Shown in pieces: positions 51,501-63,183 of a stretch of 64,000 bases of DNA (within the stretch, counting starts at the first letter, position 1; every line of letters begins with the position of its first letter). The translations under genes were made by a program, and so were the position numbers. The notes beneath the pieces were generated by a model. The model was not told the origin of the DNA, searched no databases, and worked only from the letters and a program-made list of their open reading frames with translations. This DNA is from Colius striatus (lineage: Eukaryota > Chordata > Aves > Coliiformes > Coliidae). The DNA lies in contig NC_084760.1 of the NCBI RefSeq assembly GCF_028858725.1, positions 95,849,867 to 95,913,866 of the forward strand, in the 5' to 3' direction.

Positions 51501-54500
51501 AAAAATGTAAGTGCTTGTTCAAATAGAAGAGTGGGAGTTTTTTGTTTTCTTTCAGTTAGCTTTCCTAAAAGAAGTATTCCTATTACAGGGCAATACTTGA
51601 CTTTCACACAGCCTCTGACATCAGGACATATTCTTCTGAATTAAGTCCAGCTGACCACTATGGTACTGTTGTGATTGGGTAAATGCTCAGCTGAGGCTAC
51701 TTCCCATGTGAGGGGCCATTTAGAATCTTTCCCCCGAAGGAAAAAAAACCCCATATAAGATGATTTAGTGAGAATCTCTGTCATAGTGTATTTCAAAGTT
51801 TGTCAGGTAGTCTGCATCTGTTGCCTTTTATGTTTTTGGTTGGGTTTTTCTTTTTTTACAGTCTTCATAGTTGAATGGAGTGCTTTTGGAGACAGATGCT
51901 TTATTTTTGTGTGTAGTTACAGGGAGTATACTTCTGGGTTTGTTTGCTATTGGAGGCTTTATATTTAATGAACTTGACCTTGTTACTTCTAAGTTTTGGA
52001 AGGGCAATATAAGGAAAAAACAATCTGTTGAAGCCAGTGACCTACTTCTTTTTTTTCTTTCTTTCTTTCCTAATTGGATTTGAATGGTCTCATGGCTAGA
52101 GATTTTCAAAGCAGTTAGGGCTACCTAGATTGTTTGCTTCTTCAAGCCTGAAAAGGTTTCCCTTTGGCTTATCTTCTCTCACTGAAGTCAGTATTGAGTG
52201 TTTCTGAAAATCCTACCCTACTGTTCCTCCTATTAGCAGCATTGGATTTCCTCTGGTGCTGAAAAATACTTGCACATTTTCCTCAAGTTGGCAAGGCACT
52301 ACGTTTTGCATATATGTTCTTGGTCATGTTAAAATAATAGCGTGTTCTTCTAGTTGATGTGATAAGTAGAAATGGCATGCTTAGTTTTTACAGTGCAACT
52401 TAAACACAGCAAATAGTTAAATAGAAATTGGGGGGGGGGGGGGGGGGAATGTCCAAGACTAACTTTTAGCAATACCTTAGTTTTATAAATTCAGGGTATA
52501 AACTCTCCTCCCTGAGTACATCATAAGCTTGAAGTAATATAAAGGGAAGTATGTTCAAGAGCTGTACCTAGATGTGCTCACTTGTTTGTTGATTGAATTA
52601 GCATGAACTGAAGTTAAATTGCTTTAGTTTCGTCAGTGCTTGATGTAAATTACTTAAAGAGCATCTGTGTCTAAGAAATTAATGTTTTTTGTAAAGTAGC
52701 TTTTTTTTCTCTTGTTTGTATAGCTTCTTTAGTCATCCCAGCTGGCAGAGGTTTTCAGCATTTCATGGCAGCAGATCTGGTATGTACTTGTAGTGACATT
52801 TTATTTCAATTTTGATTACTCTGAATTCTAAACGATTAAGTTTGTCAGTTGTTAATAAGCTTAAGGCAAGAATTAAATATTTTTCATTTATAGATGTTTT
52901 AGGGCAGCATTTAGGGACTGAAAAAGTAGCATTTCTCGTGACAGTTTCATCCGTCCAACGTGGTAGAATAGGCAAGGGAGCAGGAGTCCTGCTGAGGGAA
53001 AGTCAACAGCTGAAGAAACTCAGTGTTATTACTTCTAGCCTCCCTCCCCCTTTTTAAAAGAAAACTGTACAAAAATGAAGAGTCTGCAGAAGGAGAGCTG
53101 TAAGTCTGCTGCTTCTATTTGAGCAGTGAAGGATGAGGATCCACCAGTTGATTTTGCAAGCAGTGCAGGCAGAAATGTGTTGGAAGTCATAGCTTCATTT
53201 ATTTAGCCCAGAGGATGAAAGCAGTGGAAATGAACATCTATGGATCTGTTTTCTTTATTTGTTTTGTTTTTTAATTACCGTGTGTTAAAATAATGCATGG
53301 TTGGGAAAAGCACTAGTGAAACGGAGAGCAGCATTATCTGTGAGGCATAGAAGTCATCCAGAAGGAAATGAAAGTTTTTAGAATTTACAGGTTCTGAACT
53401 GTGGGCATGGCAAGAATTGTTTGGGGAGGGGCTATTAATTGTCAGAGCTTGATGAATTTCCTGAGTGCCTCCTAAGCCTCAAGCTAAGTAGCTTGCTGAA
53501 ATATATTGGGAAGATGTTTACGTAACATGCATGTTTCTTGATTTTTAAAATTTAGATTTCCCCAGAACAGCTAGTTTGAAAGGGAGCCATATATCTACTT
53601 CAGCTTTCTGAGAGACAAGTGACATCATAGGCCTAGACAAGGACTTTGTGCTATGTGGAATAATGTATAAGCTTATGTAAAAGTGCCTCTGAGTGGAACA
53701 ATACCTTTCTGGATGGCGTGTACATTGAGAGGGAACAGGAAAGTATTCTGCTAACAAAAAGGGAATGTGATAACTGGAAAATAGGAAACACTTAGGGCGA
53801 GTCATCATCCTGTCAATACAGAGTACTCTGTCAAAATCTCAAGTCTGAAGCTACTCTTCAGTAAAGATGATCACAAAAAGGCCCTCATTCATGTTTCATC
53901 TGGTTATGTTACATGTGACATTTAGGTCTCTAAGAGATAAAGTATGTACTATTTCTTAATAAAGCTCTTATGTATCTAGGGTGCTTCACGAGCAGGTGCA
54001 ACTCTTACTCTCCCTCCCGGTATTGCGTATCCTATACATGTACCAGCTGGAGTGACGCTGCAGACAGCATCTGGTAAGATTAAAGAGATGTGAAATGTTA
54101 CAGTGCATTGATGGTACGTGGCTATTGAAAGACAGTCCTGAGTGCAGTAGAAAAACAAATGTGAAGTTAAATTATAGGTGGGTAGAGCCAGTTATCCTCT
54201 TATTCCTTTGTAGCTTGTGTTTGTAATTGCTGCATGGGGGAAATAATTAACATTGATTGGTTAGTGTGTCAGTTGTGTACATTTGCAAGATCAGTTAACA
54301 CAGGCTACCGGGTGCTGCCATTTTTTTTGTTTTACAAGCGCTCACAAATGTATTTCTTTGTCAGTCCAGACGTAGGTATCTTCTCCTCCTATATGGGAGA
54401 AGGTCATCCCTGTTTTAAAAAGGTAAAGACATTCTGGTGCTTCAGAATCAAATTGGTTTCTCATTCAAATAAATCCCACTATCCATTACCAGTTTTTCAT

Positions 54501-57500
54501 GCTCTTTTGCCAGTAAAATTCTCTGTACTGCTTGTACAAAAATGTGCTTGTACTGCTTAGGGTGTGGTGACTGGAAGGCTTGTTTCAGTTAGAGATTGAC
54601 TCTTTCCTCAAACAGCTGTTCTTTGATGAGAACTAATGTCACCAGATACCTGTTTCAGGTATAATTCCTAAGGTTATGACACCCATAGGCTAATATCAGT
54701 GACTATGTATGCAGGCATATTTTCAATATGGGAAAAAGAATAACAGAAACTGGGAACTTAGTTCTGGCATTTTAGTTCTAACACTTATAAAAATGACTTT
54801 AATTATTCAACATTTGGGATGGTTTTTGAGGATAGATGAACTAGGAGTCTTTTTTGTTAGCATTGTGTTTGGGGTTTAGTTTTGTTTTTTTTGACTAAAT
54901 AAAGCAGTTCTTTTAGAAGGAATACTTAAAGGTCCTTAAAGGAGTGAACTAGCCCTGTAGATATGGAATACTTTACTATTTCATCTTGTATTCCTTACTT
55001 TCTGAAATGACATGGAAACCAAAAACTGAATTTTCCTTTTTTAAATCCAATATGTAACTAAATTATTGAACTTACTGCCACATGGTATTGTGGAGGCCAA
55101 AACCAAAAAGGGATATTAAATGTGATGATCTGGGTGGAAGCTCTCAACACAAAAAGCCTCTGAATGCTTAATTTTCAAAGGCTGAAATTGTGTTTGGGTA
55201 ATGTACTGCTTTGTAAACATTCTGTTTCTTATAGTTTGCCTGAGGGTTTGCTGTTGGTTATTAGTGGCCTGGATGAACCTGAAGCAGCTTTGAACCCTTT
55301 TCTTTGTAGGGCACCTTTATAAGGTAAATGTGCCTGTTATGGTTACACAGACCTCAGGAGATGCAAGTATTCAACACCAGCCTGTTCAGCAGATATTTCA
55401 GCCTCTCGGGCAACCTTCAGTTCTACAAGCCAACGTTGCCACCGTTGCACAAGTGAATGCATCTTCTACCCAGGCAGCTGCTGAAACATTGCTACCTCAG
55501 GAGACTGCTGTCCAACAGACCGAGGTATTTCAACCAAATGTCATGGAAAAAAACCACCTGGAGAACTCTGCCAATCCTGCATTGGTCCAGCAGCCTTCTG
55601 TGAGTCAGCAGCAATTTGCAACTAACACGGTGTTGAATCAGTGTGCAGACTCAACAGAAAAATCCCAGCATGGCAATCTTCACACAGCTGTGTTTACTCC
55701 AGAATCCTCTGAGGGGTTTTCTCCCGCAGAATCCTTGGCAAACAACTCGAGCAGCATACTGTTGGATATGGAGGAGCAGTTAGACATTGAGCCTCAGGAG
55801 TCGGGACAACAGCAGGTGTCTGATGATATCATTGACCTGATTGTTACAGGCAAAAGATTGGATGGTAACACTGTTCTGAAAGATCAGTCCAGCATTGCAT
55901 CCTCTGACAAGGTAAGACCTTTTATGTCTCAGCTGGTGAAAATATATCAGTTGGAGATGGCTGTTTGAAGTGTTGTAAGAAACATGATTGCACACATTTA
56001 AGTGACAAGTGGCACCTCTAAGTTATAGTAATAACTATTACAATTTTAAAGTTCATTCTTGAGCTTGCTTGGAATAGCAGTAGATGGCTGCTTATTTTTA
56101 CATAAGGAATGTCACAAATACTGCTGAAATACTGGGGTTAAAGAGAATGTCAATCTAAAAAGTGCTGAAAGTCTAATGGATACCTATAATGCATTGTGAG
56201 ACTTACTGACTTTTTGGGAGGATAATAGTGTTGTGGTTTTGTGTGGGTTTTTTGTTGCTTTTGTTTTTGCAAATGAGCAGACATGCATGACCCTCTGACA
56301 ATTTCCATGGCATTCTGACACTGAATCTGCATATGGCCAGTTGGGGGCAAATTGCTTTTGCAGTGTCATCTGGGATTAGTTTTAACTTGTAATGTGCAAA
56401 GAGCATTTAAGCTGCATTGAGAATACATATTGAGTATGAAAAGTCAGATTTGATAGGTGAAAATCTCCTAGAAGGTAATGTATTTCCTTAGGAACAAAAC
56501 ATCCTGAACAAACTAGAATTTGGCTAGAGCTGTGTGAGAAAACTAATGATTTTAATTAATAGTCCATTTTCCTGACCTCATCTGATTTTATTGCTGCAGA
56601 AATTATTTGCAAATGTTTGAAGTTCAGACTGGCTTGCTGACTTTGAGTTGTAGTGCTTATATGTGATACAATTTCATTAAATGCAAATGTAATGACAGGA
56701 GTGACAAGTGACTGTAAATGGAAAGCATACAGTGTTGCTCATCTGAACTTTGATGGTGGGATGATTAAGATTGTCCCTAGTAAGAATGGAAGGTCAAACC
56801 AAAGTGTTGCTTTTTGAACTATAAAGTGTACGTGGATGTGAATTAAGTGCTACAATAAAGATTTAACAAGAAACTGAAGATGGCTGAAAGCTTAAAGCCC
56901 ATTTATGCTCCTGTGAACACTCTGTTTAGGAATTCTAGCACTTTTATGAACAGTGACTTGAAGTACTGAAATATTTCCTGTCTCTTTCAGCTTTTTATAT
57001 CTTATTTAAACAAAACATTTTGATTGAGTTGAGGGAGACGGATGATTTCGCCTTTTATTTAAAAAATGAAAAGTGCTATTTTGGGGGGCAGGAGAGTATC
57101 TTGGTTCCTTTTCTCCCTTTTTTGTTTGTTTTGTTTTTAGAGTTCTCTCTGCAATAGATACTCTGAAGGCCCACTCAGTCATCCTCTCTTAAAATGCTGT
57201 TTTAGTATGTTAGTATTTAAAAAAAAAATCTAAGAAAATATCTTTCTGTATCGCTGAGGAGTATTTGGCATAGATTGCATTTAAGGTTAGGTGTTGGAAC
57301 AAGGTTAGCAAATCTACTCAAGGTTTACAAGTAGGCCAGAACTTGAAACTCTCATTTTAGTGTCCCAGTCTTGTTGCTTTATTAAACAAAAATCTCAGGC
57401 TTTGTACTGAACAATGAAAGCTGTGTGGTGTTAATTCACAAGCTGTCTCTGGTCCCTTTTATTCCTGTCAGATGGAACCTACTGAGCAGATGGAATCTAA

Positions 57501-60500
57501 TTTACAATCAGAGAAGCATATCTGCAGTGACATTGAAGACATAATTCAGCTAGATGGTACTGGTGATGTATCTCCCAAGGAAGAAATACTACATACAAAA
57601 GATAAGGAAGAGAATGAATTCATTGGCATTATTGAATCAGAAGATCTAAAAGTTTTGGAGGGTGAGGAAGACGATGATGAGGAATGTGACAGCATTTCAA
57701 GCACAGAGTCCAGCAGCAGTGGTGGAGATAACGAAGAGCCCCAAATAGATATAGTAGAGGAGGTAATTTAGTTTTGAGCCTTGCTGTTACAATAGCGTAT
57801 CTATCTTGACTGTTCAGTTGTTGGACCCAGAATGATTCGTGGCAAGTTTAATGGAGAGAATACATAGTTAAGTTACATACCTCTTGAGATAGGGAGGATT
57901 GGTGAAAATTACTTGAGAGCTCGTTCTGAAGAGCATGGACAAATGAAAGAGATGTTCAGAAGTCATTTATTTATTGGATGATTACTTAATTACCAGAGTT
58001 AAAGTTGTGTAGTAAAATCTTGGCCGCAGTGAAATGGAGTTCTGCTATTTATTTATTTAAGATCAGGATAAAAATCTAGGTTTCTCTTCCTCTGAAAGAC
58101 CACAGGGGATTAGACAGAGAAGAGAATGATGTAGGTATGTTTCCTGGGAACAGGCTTTTCTTAAAAATGTGCAGTTTTGTATTCTAGAGTTTCGAAAGAG
58201 AATTAATTCGCAGCATCTGGACTGCAAATAAATACCCTTTGATCACTATTCCAGCAACTGGAATACTGCTTTGTCAGTTACCAGTCTTGCATTTTGATCT
58301 GTGTTTTTGTTAAGGGTGTTTTTGGTTTTGAGAGCATAGATTATAAATGAGTCTGGTGCAACATGATGTTCATAGCCTCTAGGTCTTGATTTCTTTTGCA
58401 GTGGTAGCTTTTGTTTTTCTAGATGTGTTTAATGTCAAGTCTATTCAATGGTATTCTGAAAGAATGTATGAAATACAGTTTTTATCTCTAGGACCCCTTA
58501 AATTCTGGTGATGATGTCAGTGAACAGGACACTCCTGACTTGTTTGACACAGACAATGTAATAGTTTGTCAGTATGACAAGGTACAGTATATAGTTTTGT
58601 TCCTTCATCATTCTAAATAATATCTTTGGCAAATCTATGTCTGGTCTCCTGTCAGGGCCTTGTAAAGAATATCTAATGCTGTAATAATTGTTTAAATTAC
58701 ACATTTAGCTGACAATAGCTTGAAGTCTTACCTGCTGTTTTCTGAAATGAAGATAATCAAAAGGTTCATAATATGCTATTAAAGGAAAAGGGGACCAAAT
58801 CTTGCAAGATTAAGGTTAGTAAATCTGCAAAGGCTTATGCATTTCCTTAACTTTTAAGTAATATCAACAGCTCCATGGATGTAGGTATGCATTTTCAGGC
58901 ACAAATTAAGGCTTTTGAAATGGATAACAGAAAGAGGAGTGCACATACTTTCTTTAAATCTTTTTGTCTTTGAAATGGTTACTGAGATTTTCTTAGTGGA
59001 ATTCTATTGTGAATGAAAAAAACAAAACAGTTGTTAAGGGGCATTTTGTCCTTCATTTTGATGTTTAAAATTCAACCCTTCTTTGAATTTAGTACTTCTA
59101 ACTTTGCTATGGCTTTGTACACTTACATGTCAATAGTTTAGGAAGTAACAAGACAAAGTGCATATTTTGTTTTGAAACAAATGTGGAAAAATATGTCTGT
59201 AGTTTGCTTAAGAATGTGCCTTAGCTTTTATTCTTTCAAAAGTGACTAGTGATAATTTTTTGTGTGTGTTCAACTAGGCCTGCCTTTATGGTGTCTGTGT
59301 CTTAGGAAACAGTGAGCTGTTTAGAAAATTGCCTCTACTAAAGTGTAACAGATTGAGTGTTTCTGAAACTAGTTATTTTGGAAAATGTATAGTTAGAGGG
59401 ATATGTGTAGAAAGTGCATCTGAGGTTAAGCCGCAGTGCCTGTATTGTACTGAAAAGGTACACAAAGTTTTGAAGCTTCATAACTCAGTTTGATGTTACA
59501 GATGCTATTGACACTAGATGTTATCTACAGCAAGATTGGTCTGTAATAAGCCCACAAAGAGAGCAGCAAGTCAGAGAAGTGCTCCTGCCTCAAGCCAGCA
59601 AGATGGTGAGCACTTGCCTGAGGGCTAAAGGCAAGGCTCAGGTGGTGAATGCCCTGGTGAAGATTGATGTATCCACCCAGACAGCTGGTCAGCAAGGATG
59701 CTTTAATCCAGATTAATTGCAGGGGGTGTTTAGGATGTTTAGGCACATCTGCTGCTGAGGTAAGGTGGAAAAGCCCAGCCCTTCACAAGCTATGTTAAGG
59801 GTCGGGGTAATATAGGTGATGCTGTTGTGGGAGTTTGTTCCAGGCCACCTGATCAGGAGGAAGAAGTGGATGAGACCTTTTACAAACAGCTGAGAGCTGT
59901 CTCACAGTCACAATCCCTGGTACTCATGGGGGACTTCAACCACCCTGATATTTGCTGGCAAAGCCACTCAGCCAAGCACACACAGTCCAGGAGGTTCCTA
60001 CAGAATTTTGATGACAACTTCCTGTCACAGGTGGTCGAGGAACCAACAAGGAGGGATGTGCTGCTGGACCTTGTGCTGACAAATAAGGAGGGTCTGGTTG
60101 GGAATGTGAAGATTGGAGGCAACCTTGGCTGCAGCAACCATGAGATGGTAGAGTTCAAGATCCTGTGTGTGGAAGAGGCAGAACACAAAGCAGGGTTGCA
60201 ACCCTGAGTTTTAGACGAGCTGACTTTGGCCTCTTCAAAGACCTGCTTGGAGGGATCTCATGGAATAAGATCCTAGATAGTAGAAGTGCCCAAGAGAGCT
60301 GGTTGATCTTCAAGCAGCACTTCCTCCAAGCCCAGGATCAGTGTGTCCCCACAAGTAGAAAATCAGGAAAAGGAGGCAGGAGGCCTCCATGGATGAGCAA
60401 AGATCTTCTGAGACAACTCAGGCAGAAAGCAGCCATCTGTGAGAGGTAGAAACAGGGCATGGTTTCTTGGGAAGGGTATAGGAGCTTTGCCAGAGCATGG

Positions 60501-63183
60501 AGAGGTGCAACCAGTAAGGCTTAAAGCCTTTTTAGAATTAAACCTGGCCAGGACTGTAAAGGACAAGAAGAAGGTTTTTTTCAGATACATCAGCAGGAAA
60601 AGGAATATTAGGGAGAACATGGGCCTGCTGCTGAAAACAGAGGGTGCCCTGGTGACAGAGGATGCAGAGAAGGCTGAATTACTGAATATCTTCTTTGCTT
60701 TGGTCTTTATGGCCACAGCTGGCCCTTGAGAAGCCCAGTCCAGCAGAGATAGTAGGATGACCTGGACAGCAGAGGACTTGCCCTGGGTGGATAAGGAAGA
60801 TGTTAAAGACTTGTTGGCCAAGCTTAAGGCTCATAAGTCAATGGATTCGGATGGGATGTATCCGAGAGTGCTGAGGGAGCTGGCTGATGTGGTTGTTAAG
60901 CCACTCTCTATCACTTTTGAACATTCATGGAGAACAGGAGCGATGCCTGAGGACTGGAGAAAGGCCAAAAAGGGCAGGAAGGATGACCTGGGAAACTACA
61001 GGCTGGTCAGCCTCACCTCTATCCCTGGAAAGGTGATGGAACAACTCATCCTCAATGTTGTTAATAAACATGTGAAGGAAAAGATGGTTATTGGGGGGAC
61101 CCTACATGGCTTCACCAAGGGGAAATCCTGTTTGACCAACCTAATACCTTTCTATGAGGGCATAACTGGCTGACTGGATGGAGAGCAGTGGATGTCAACT
61201 ACTTTGACTTCAGCAAGGCTTTTGACACTGTAACATCCTCATCAGAAAGCTCAGGCAGTGTGGCTTGGATGAGTGGACAGTGAGGTGGATCGAGAGGTAG
61301 CTGTATGACAGAGCCTGGAGGGTGGTGATCAATGGCACAGAATCGTGTTGGAGGCCTGTGGCCAGTGGAGTTCCACAGGGATGGGTTCTGGGGCCAGTCT
61401 TGTTCAACATTTTCATCAAGGACCTGGAAGAGGGGACAGAGTGTACCCTCAGCAAGTTAGCTGATGACACCAAACTGGGAGGACTGGCTGATTCTCCAGA
61501 AGGCTGTGCTGCCATTCAGTGGAATCTCGACTGGCTTGAGAGTTGGGCAGAGAGGAACCTCATGAGGTTCAACAAGGACAAGTGCAGAGTCCTGCATCTG
61601 GAAAGGAACAACCCCATGCACCAGTACAGGCTGGGGGTCAAACTGCTGGAGAGCAGCTTTGCAGAGAGAGACACCTGGGAGTCCTGGTTAACAGTGAACT
61701 AACCATGAGCCAGCAATGTGCCCTCATTTCCAAGAAGGCCAATGGCATCCTGGGATGCATCAAGAAGAGTGTGGCCAGCAGGTCGAGGGAGGTTATTCTT
61801 CCCCTCTATTCTGCCCTGGTGAGGCCTCATCTGGAGTCCTGTGTCCAGTTCTGGGCTCCTCAGCTCAAGAGGGACAGAGAACTTCTGGACAGAGTCCAGC
61901 ACAGGAGAATCAAGATGATCAGGGGACTGGAACATCTTCCTTATGAAGAAATGCTGTGGGAACTGGGGCTGTTTAGTCTGGAGGAGACTGAGGAAGGATC
62001 TCAGTAATATTGACAAATACCTAAGTGGTGGATGTCAGGAGGTTGGGGCATCCCTTTTTTCTTTCGTGTCCAGTGAAGGACAAGGGGTAATGGGATAAAG
62101 CTGAAACACAAAAAGTTCAATTTAAACATAAGAAAAACTATTTTACTATTCAGGTGATGGAGCACTGGCACAGGCTGCCCAGGGAGGGTGTGGAGTCTCC
62201 TTTTCTGGAGGTCTTTAAGACCCACCTGGACATGTTCCTGTGAGACCTGATCTAGGTGGACCTGCCCTTTCCTACATAGATTTAATAAAAGGCCTAGTAG
62301 AAAGTAGATGGAAACAGTTATCTATTAAACTACCTTGTTACCCATAAAGATATTGCCGTGTGTGGAATTACTGTCCTGGTTCTTTTGGGTTGCTTTTCCC
62401 TTTTTCTTTCTGAAGTTCAAAATAGACTGATGCTTAAAATTCAATGAGTTTTCTAGAGGTGTTTAAAATTCCTTCTTTTTGTAATAAACACAAATTTTTT
62501 GGCAGTATAGAGCATTTTGCAGACCTTTTAAAACAGATGGACTATGCAAATCCTTTCATGTCATTTTACATGGCTGTATTTGCTTTTAAGCAAAATTTTC
62601 CTGCTTTTAGCTTGGTCTTAACATCTCTGTGTGTGCAACATTGCAATGTGTGTGGGAGTGGGAAACCACTGTGTTTCAGTTAAGCCATACTTGTTTGCAA
62701 GGTGCAGTGTATTTTGGGGCTGATAACGCTTGCAAAATTGCTCCATTATTTTCTTCTTTTCCTGCTGCCATGGAACTGTCACACATCTACCATTGCTTGC
62801 TTGGTTTTTTTGGGTGTGTGCGTGCTAGGATGCAGGAAGCTATTCCTTTGAGAGGACAGGGAGTTCATCATAAACAGATGAAACCTGTTGCTTCTGTGAA
62901 AGATTTGTGATGTATTCAAGTGGCAGCATGTCATGTGTTCTGGGCACAGTAAAAGAAAAACAAGGTTTGTAAACCAAGTTGCCCTTAAAGTACCTTTTTT
63001 AATTTATTGAATGGACAGTCTAATATATTTGGGGAGTTGATTTGTTGATTTGCGTTGTTTTATTTTTCTCATCAGATACATCGAAGTAAGAACAAGTGGA
63101 AGTTCTACTTAAAAGATGGAGTGATGTCCATTGAGGGTAAAGACCATGTTTTTGCAAAAGCCATTGGAGATGCGGAGTGGTGA
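48499..63183 (+). CDS. GTF2A1L: GTF2A1L, TFIIA alpha/beta-like factor (ALF), complete, 494 aa, 9 exons
   Basis: Germ-cell paralogue of the TFIIA alpha/beta precursor. TFIIA stabilises TBP on the promoter in RNA polymerase II initiation. Exons are 48499-48519, 50557-50658, 50966-51086, 52724-52779, 53980-54073, 55310-55911, 57472-57762, 58492-58581 and 63076-63183. The joined frame gives 494 residues (human 478). The N-terminal alpha helical domain is at about 8-60 ([20 protein letters not shown]), then a Q/S/T-rich linker (about 82-332), a taspase-1 type site QLDG at 358-361, an acidic stretch (about 392-425), and the beta-barrel C-terminus (430-494) ending [10 protein letters not shown]. The linker blocks [20 protein letters not shown] and [12 protein letters not shown] are ALF-type, not GTF2A1-type, and the STON1 neighbour agrees. 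The start at 48499 has a perfect Kozak context (GCCGCCATGG); an in-frame ATG at 48484 would add five residues. Confidence 0.95.
48520..50556 (+). other. GTF2A1L: GTF2A1L intron 1
   Basis: About 2 kb. The first 300 bp belong to the CpG island. It contains a T/C-rich run near 49467-49500 and a CR1 tail at about 49515-49565. No other feature is seen. Confidence 0.7.
49515..49565 (+). mobile_element. CR1 LINE 3' tail remnant, plus strand
   Basis: Sequence ending ttcaacctaaacgattctgtgattctgtgg, the CR1 3' end with two ATTCTGTG tail units. Only about 50 bp can be recognised. Confidence 0.7.
50557..50658 (+). CDS. GTF2A1L: GTF2A1L exon 2
   Basis: Encodes [20 protein letters not shown] followed by [14 protein letters not shown], phase 0 on both sides. 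This is the core of the TFIIA alpha helical domain that contacts TFIIA gamma. In the human readthrough transcript this is the first GTF2A1L exon joined to STON1. Confidence 0.96.
50966..51086 (+). CDS. GTF2A1L: GTF2A1L exon 3
   Basis: Encodes [16 protein letters not shown] through [15 protein letters not shown] plus one base. LWETK completes the helical domain; the rest begins the linker. The open frame runs past the donor to 51121. Confidence 0.95.
52430..52447. repeat. GTF2A1L: G18 homopolymer in GTF2A1L intron 3
   Basis: Eighteen consecutive G on the sense strand, capable of a G-quadruplex in the pre-mRNA. It is a frequent site of length error in sequencing. Confidence 0.95.
52724..52779 (+). 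CDS. GTF2A1L: GTF2A1L exon 4
   Basis: A short exon encoding (A)[18 protein letters not shown]. It was found by phase and by ALF-type sequence, since it is too short to stand out as an ORF. Flanked by tgtatag and gtatgt. Confidence 0.9.
53980..54073 (+). CDS. GTF2A1L: GTF2A1L exon 5
   Basis: Encodes [20 protein letters not shown] and [11 protein letters not shown] plus the first base of a glycine codon. [13 protein letters not shown] is a hallmark of the ALF paralogue. Flanked by tatctag and gtaaga. Confidence 0.93.
55310..55911 (+). CDS. GTF2A1L: GTF2A1L exon 6 (large linker exon)
   Basis: 602 nt encoding [20 protein letters not shown] and a long Q/S/A/N-rich linker to SIASSDK. Low complexity and fast evolution are expected for this TFIIA linker. 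Near its end it has [16 protein letters not shown], a short echo of the DIIQLDG motif of exon 7. The donor is gtaaga; the frame stays open to 55968 if unspliced. Confidence 0.94.
57472..57762 (+). CDS. GTF2A1L: GTF2A1L exon 7 (taspase-type site and acidic region)
   Basis: Encodes 97 residues from [11 protein letters not shown] to PQIDIVEE. It contains QLDGTGD at 57547-57567, fitting the taspase-1 rule Q-[FILV]-D/G seen in TFIIA precursors, then an acidic run ([11 protein letters not shown]) and a serine-rich patch. Phase 0 on both sides. Confidence 0.95.
58492..58581 (+). CDS. GTF2A1L: GTF2A1L exon 8
   Basis: Encodes [20 protein letters not shown] followed by [10 protein letters not shown], nearly identical in all vertebrate TFIIA alpha/beta proteins. 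Phase 0, flanked by tctctag and gtacag. Confidence 0.97.
59525..62262 (+). mobile_element. long, inactivated CR1 LINE in GTF2A1L intron 8
   Basis: Plus-strand CR1 ORF2 broken into several frames. The endonuclease part is at 59827-60207 ([30 protein letters not shown]). A linker follows at 60165-60729, then reverse transcriptase at 60757-61173 ([20 protein letters not shown]), motif [10 protein letters not shown] around 61204-61230, SGVPQG near 61368-61385, and LADDTKLGG at 61457-61483 where the family has FADD. The C-terminal part runs to about 62007 ([10 protein letters not shown]). Stops and frameshifts between these blocks exclude activity. The copy ends at gacctgatctaggtggacctg, so the terminal CR1 stretch with the ATTCTGTG tail is missing. 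The sequence 59525-59800 is assigned only tentatively. Confidence 0.92.
62263..63075 (+). other. GTF2A1L: GTF2A1L intron 8, 3' part
   Basis: About 0.8 kb between the CR1 copy and the last exon, AT-rich, ending in a good acceptor (tatttttctcatcag). The ORFs at 62444-62910 show no recognisable protein. Confidence 0.65.
63076..63183 (+). CDS. GTF2A1L: GTF2A1L exon 9 (stop TGA)
   Basis: Encodes [20 protein letters not shown] and [15 protein letters not shown], then TGA. This is the TFIIA beta-barrel C-terminus, which contacts TBP and DNA in the family. Confidence 0.97.
   Translation: MHRSKNKWKFYLKDGVMSIEGKDHVFAKAIGDAEW

Larger units (their letters stand above)
50659..58491 (+). other. GTF2A1L: GTF2A1L introns 2 to 7
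   Basis: Introns lie at 50659-50965, 51087-52723, 52780-53979, 54074-55309, 55912-57471 and 57763-58491. All have GT-AG ends. Apart from an 18-base G run in intron 3, I see only ordinary AT-rich intron sequence and no repeats or RNA genes. Confidence 0.7.

Noticed and set aside
60757-62007. Reverse transcriptase as an active gene or retrovirus
   Set aside because: Motifs are CR1 LINE type, broken by stops and frameshifts; no LTRs, gag or env are present.
48499-63183. Naming the TFIIA gene GTF2A1 instead of GTF2A1L
   Set aside because: Linker blocks [20 protein letters not shown] and HLYKVNVP, plus the STON1 neighbour, are specific to the GTF2A1L paralogue.
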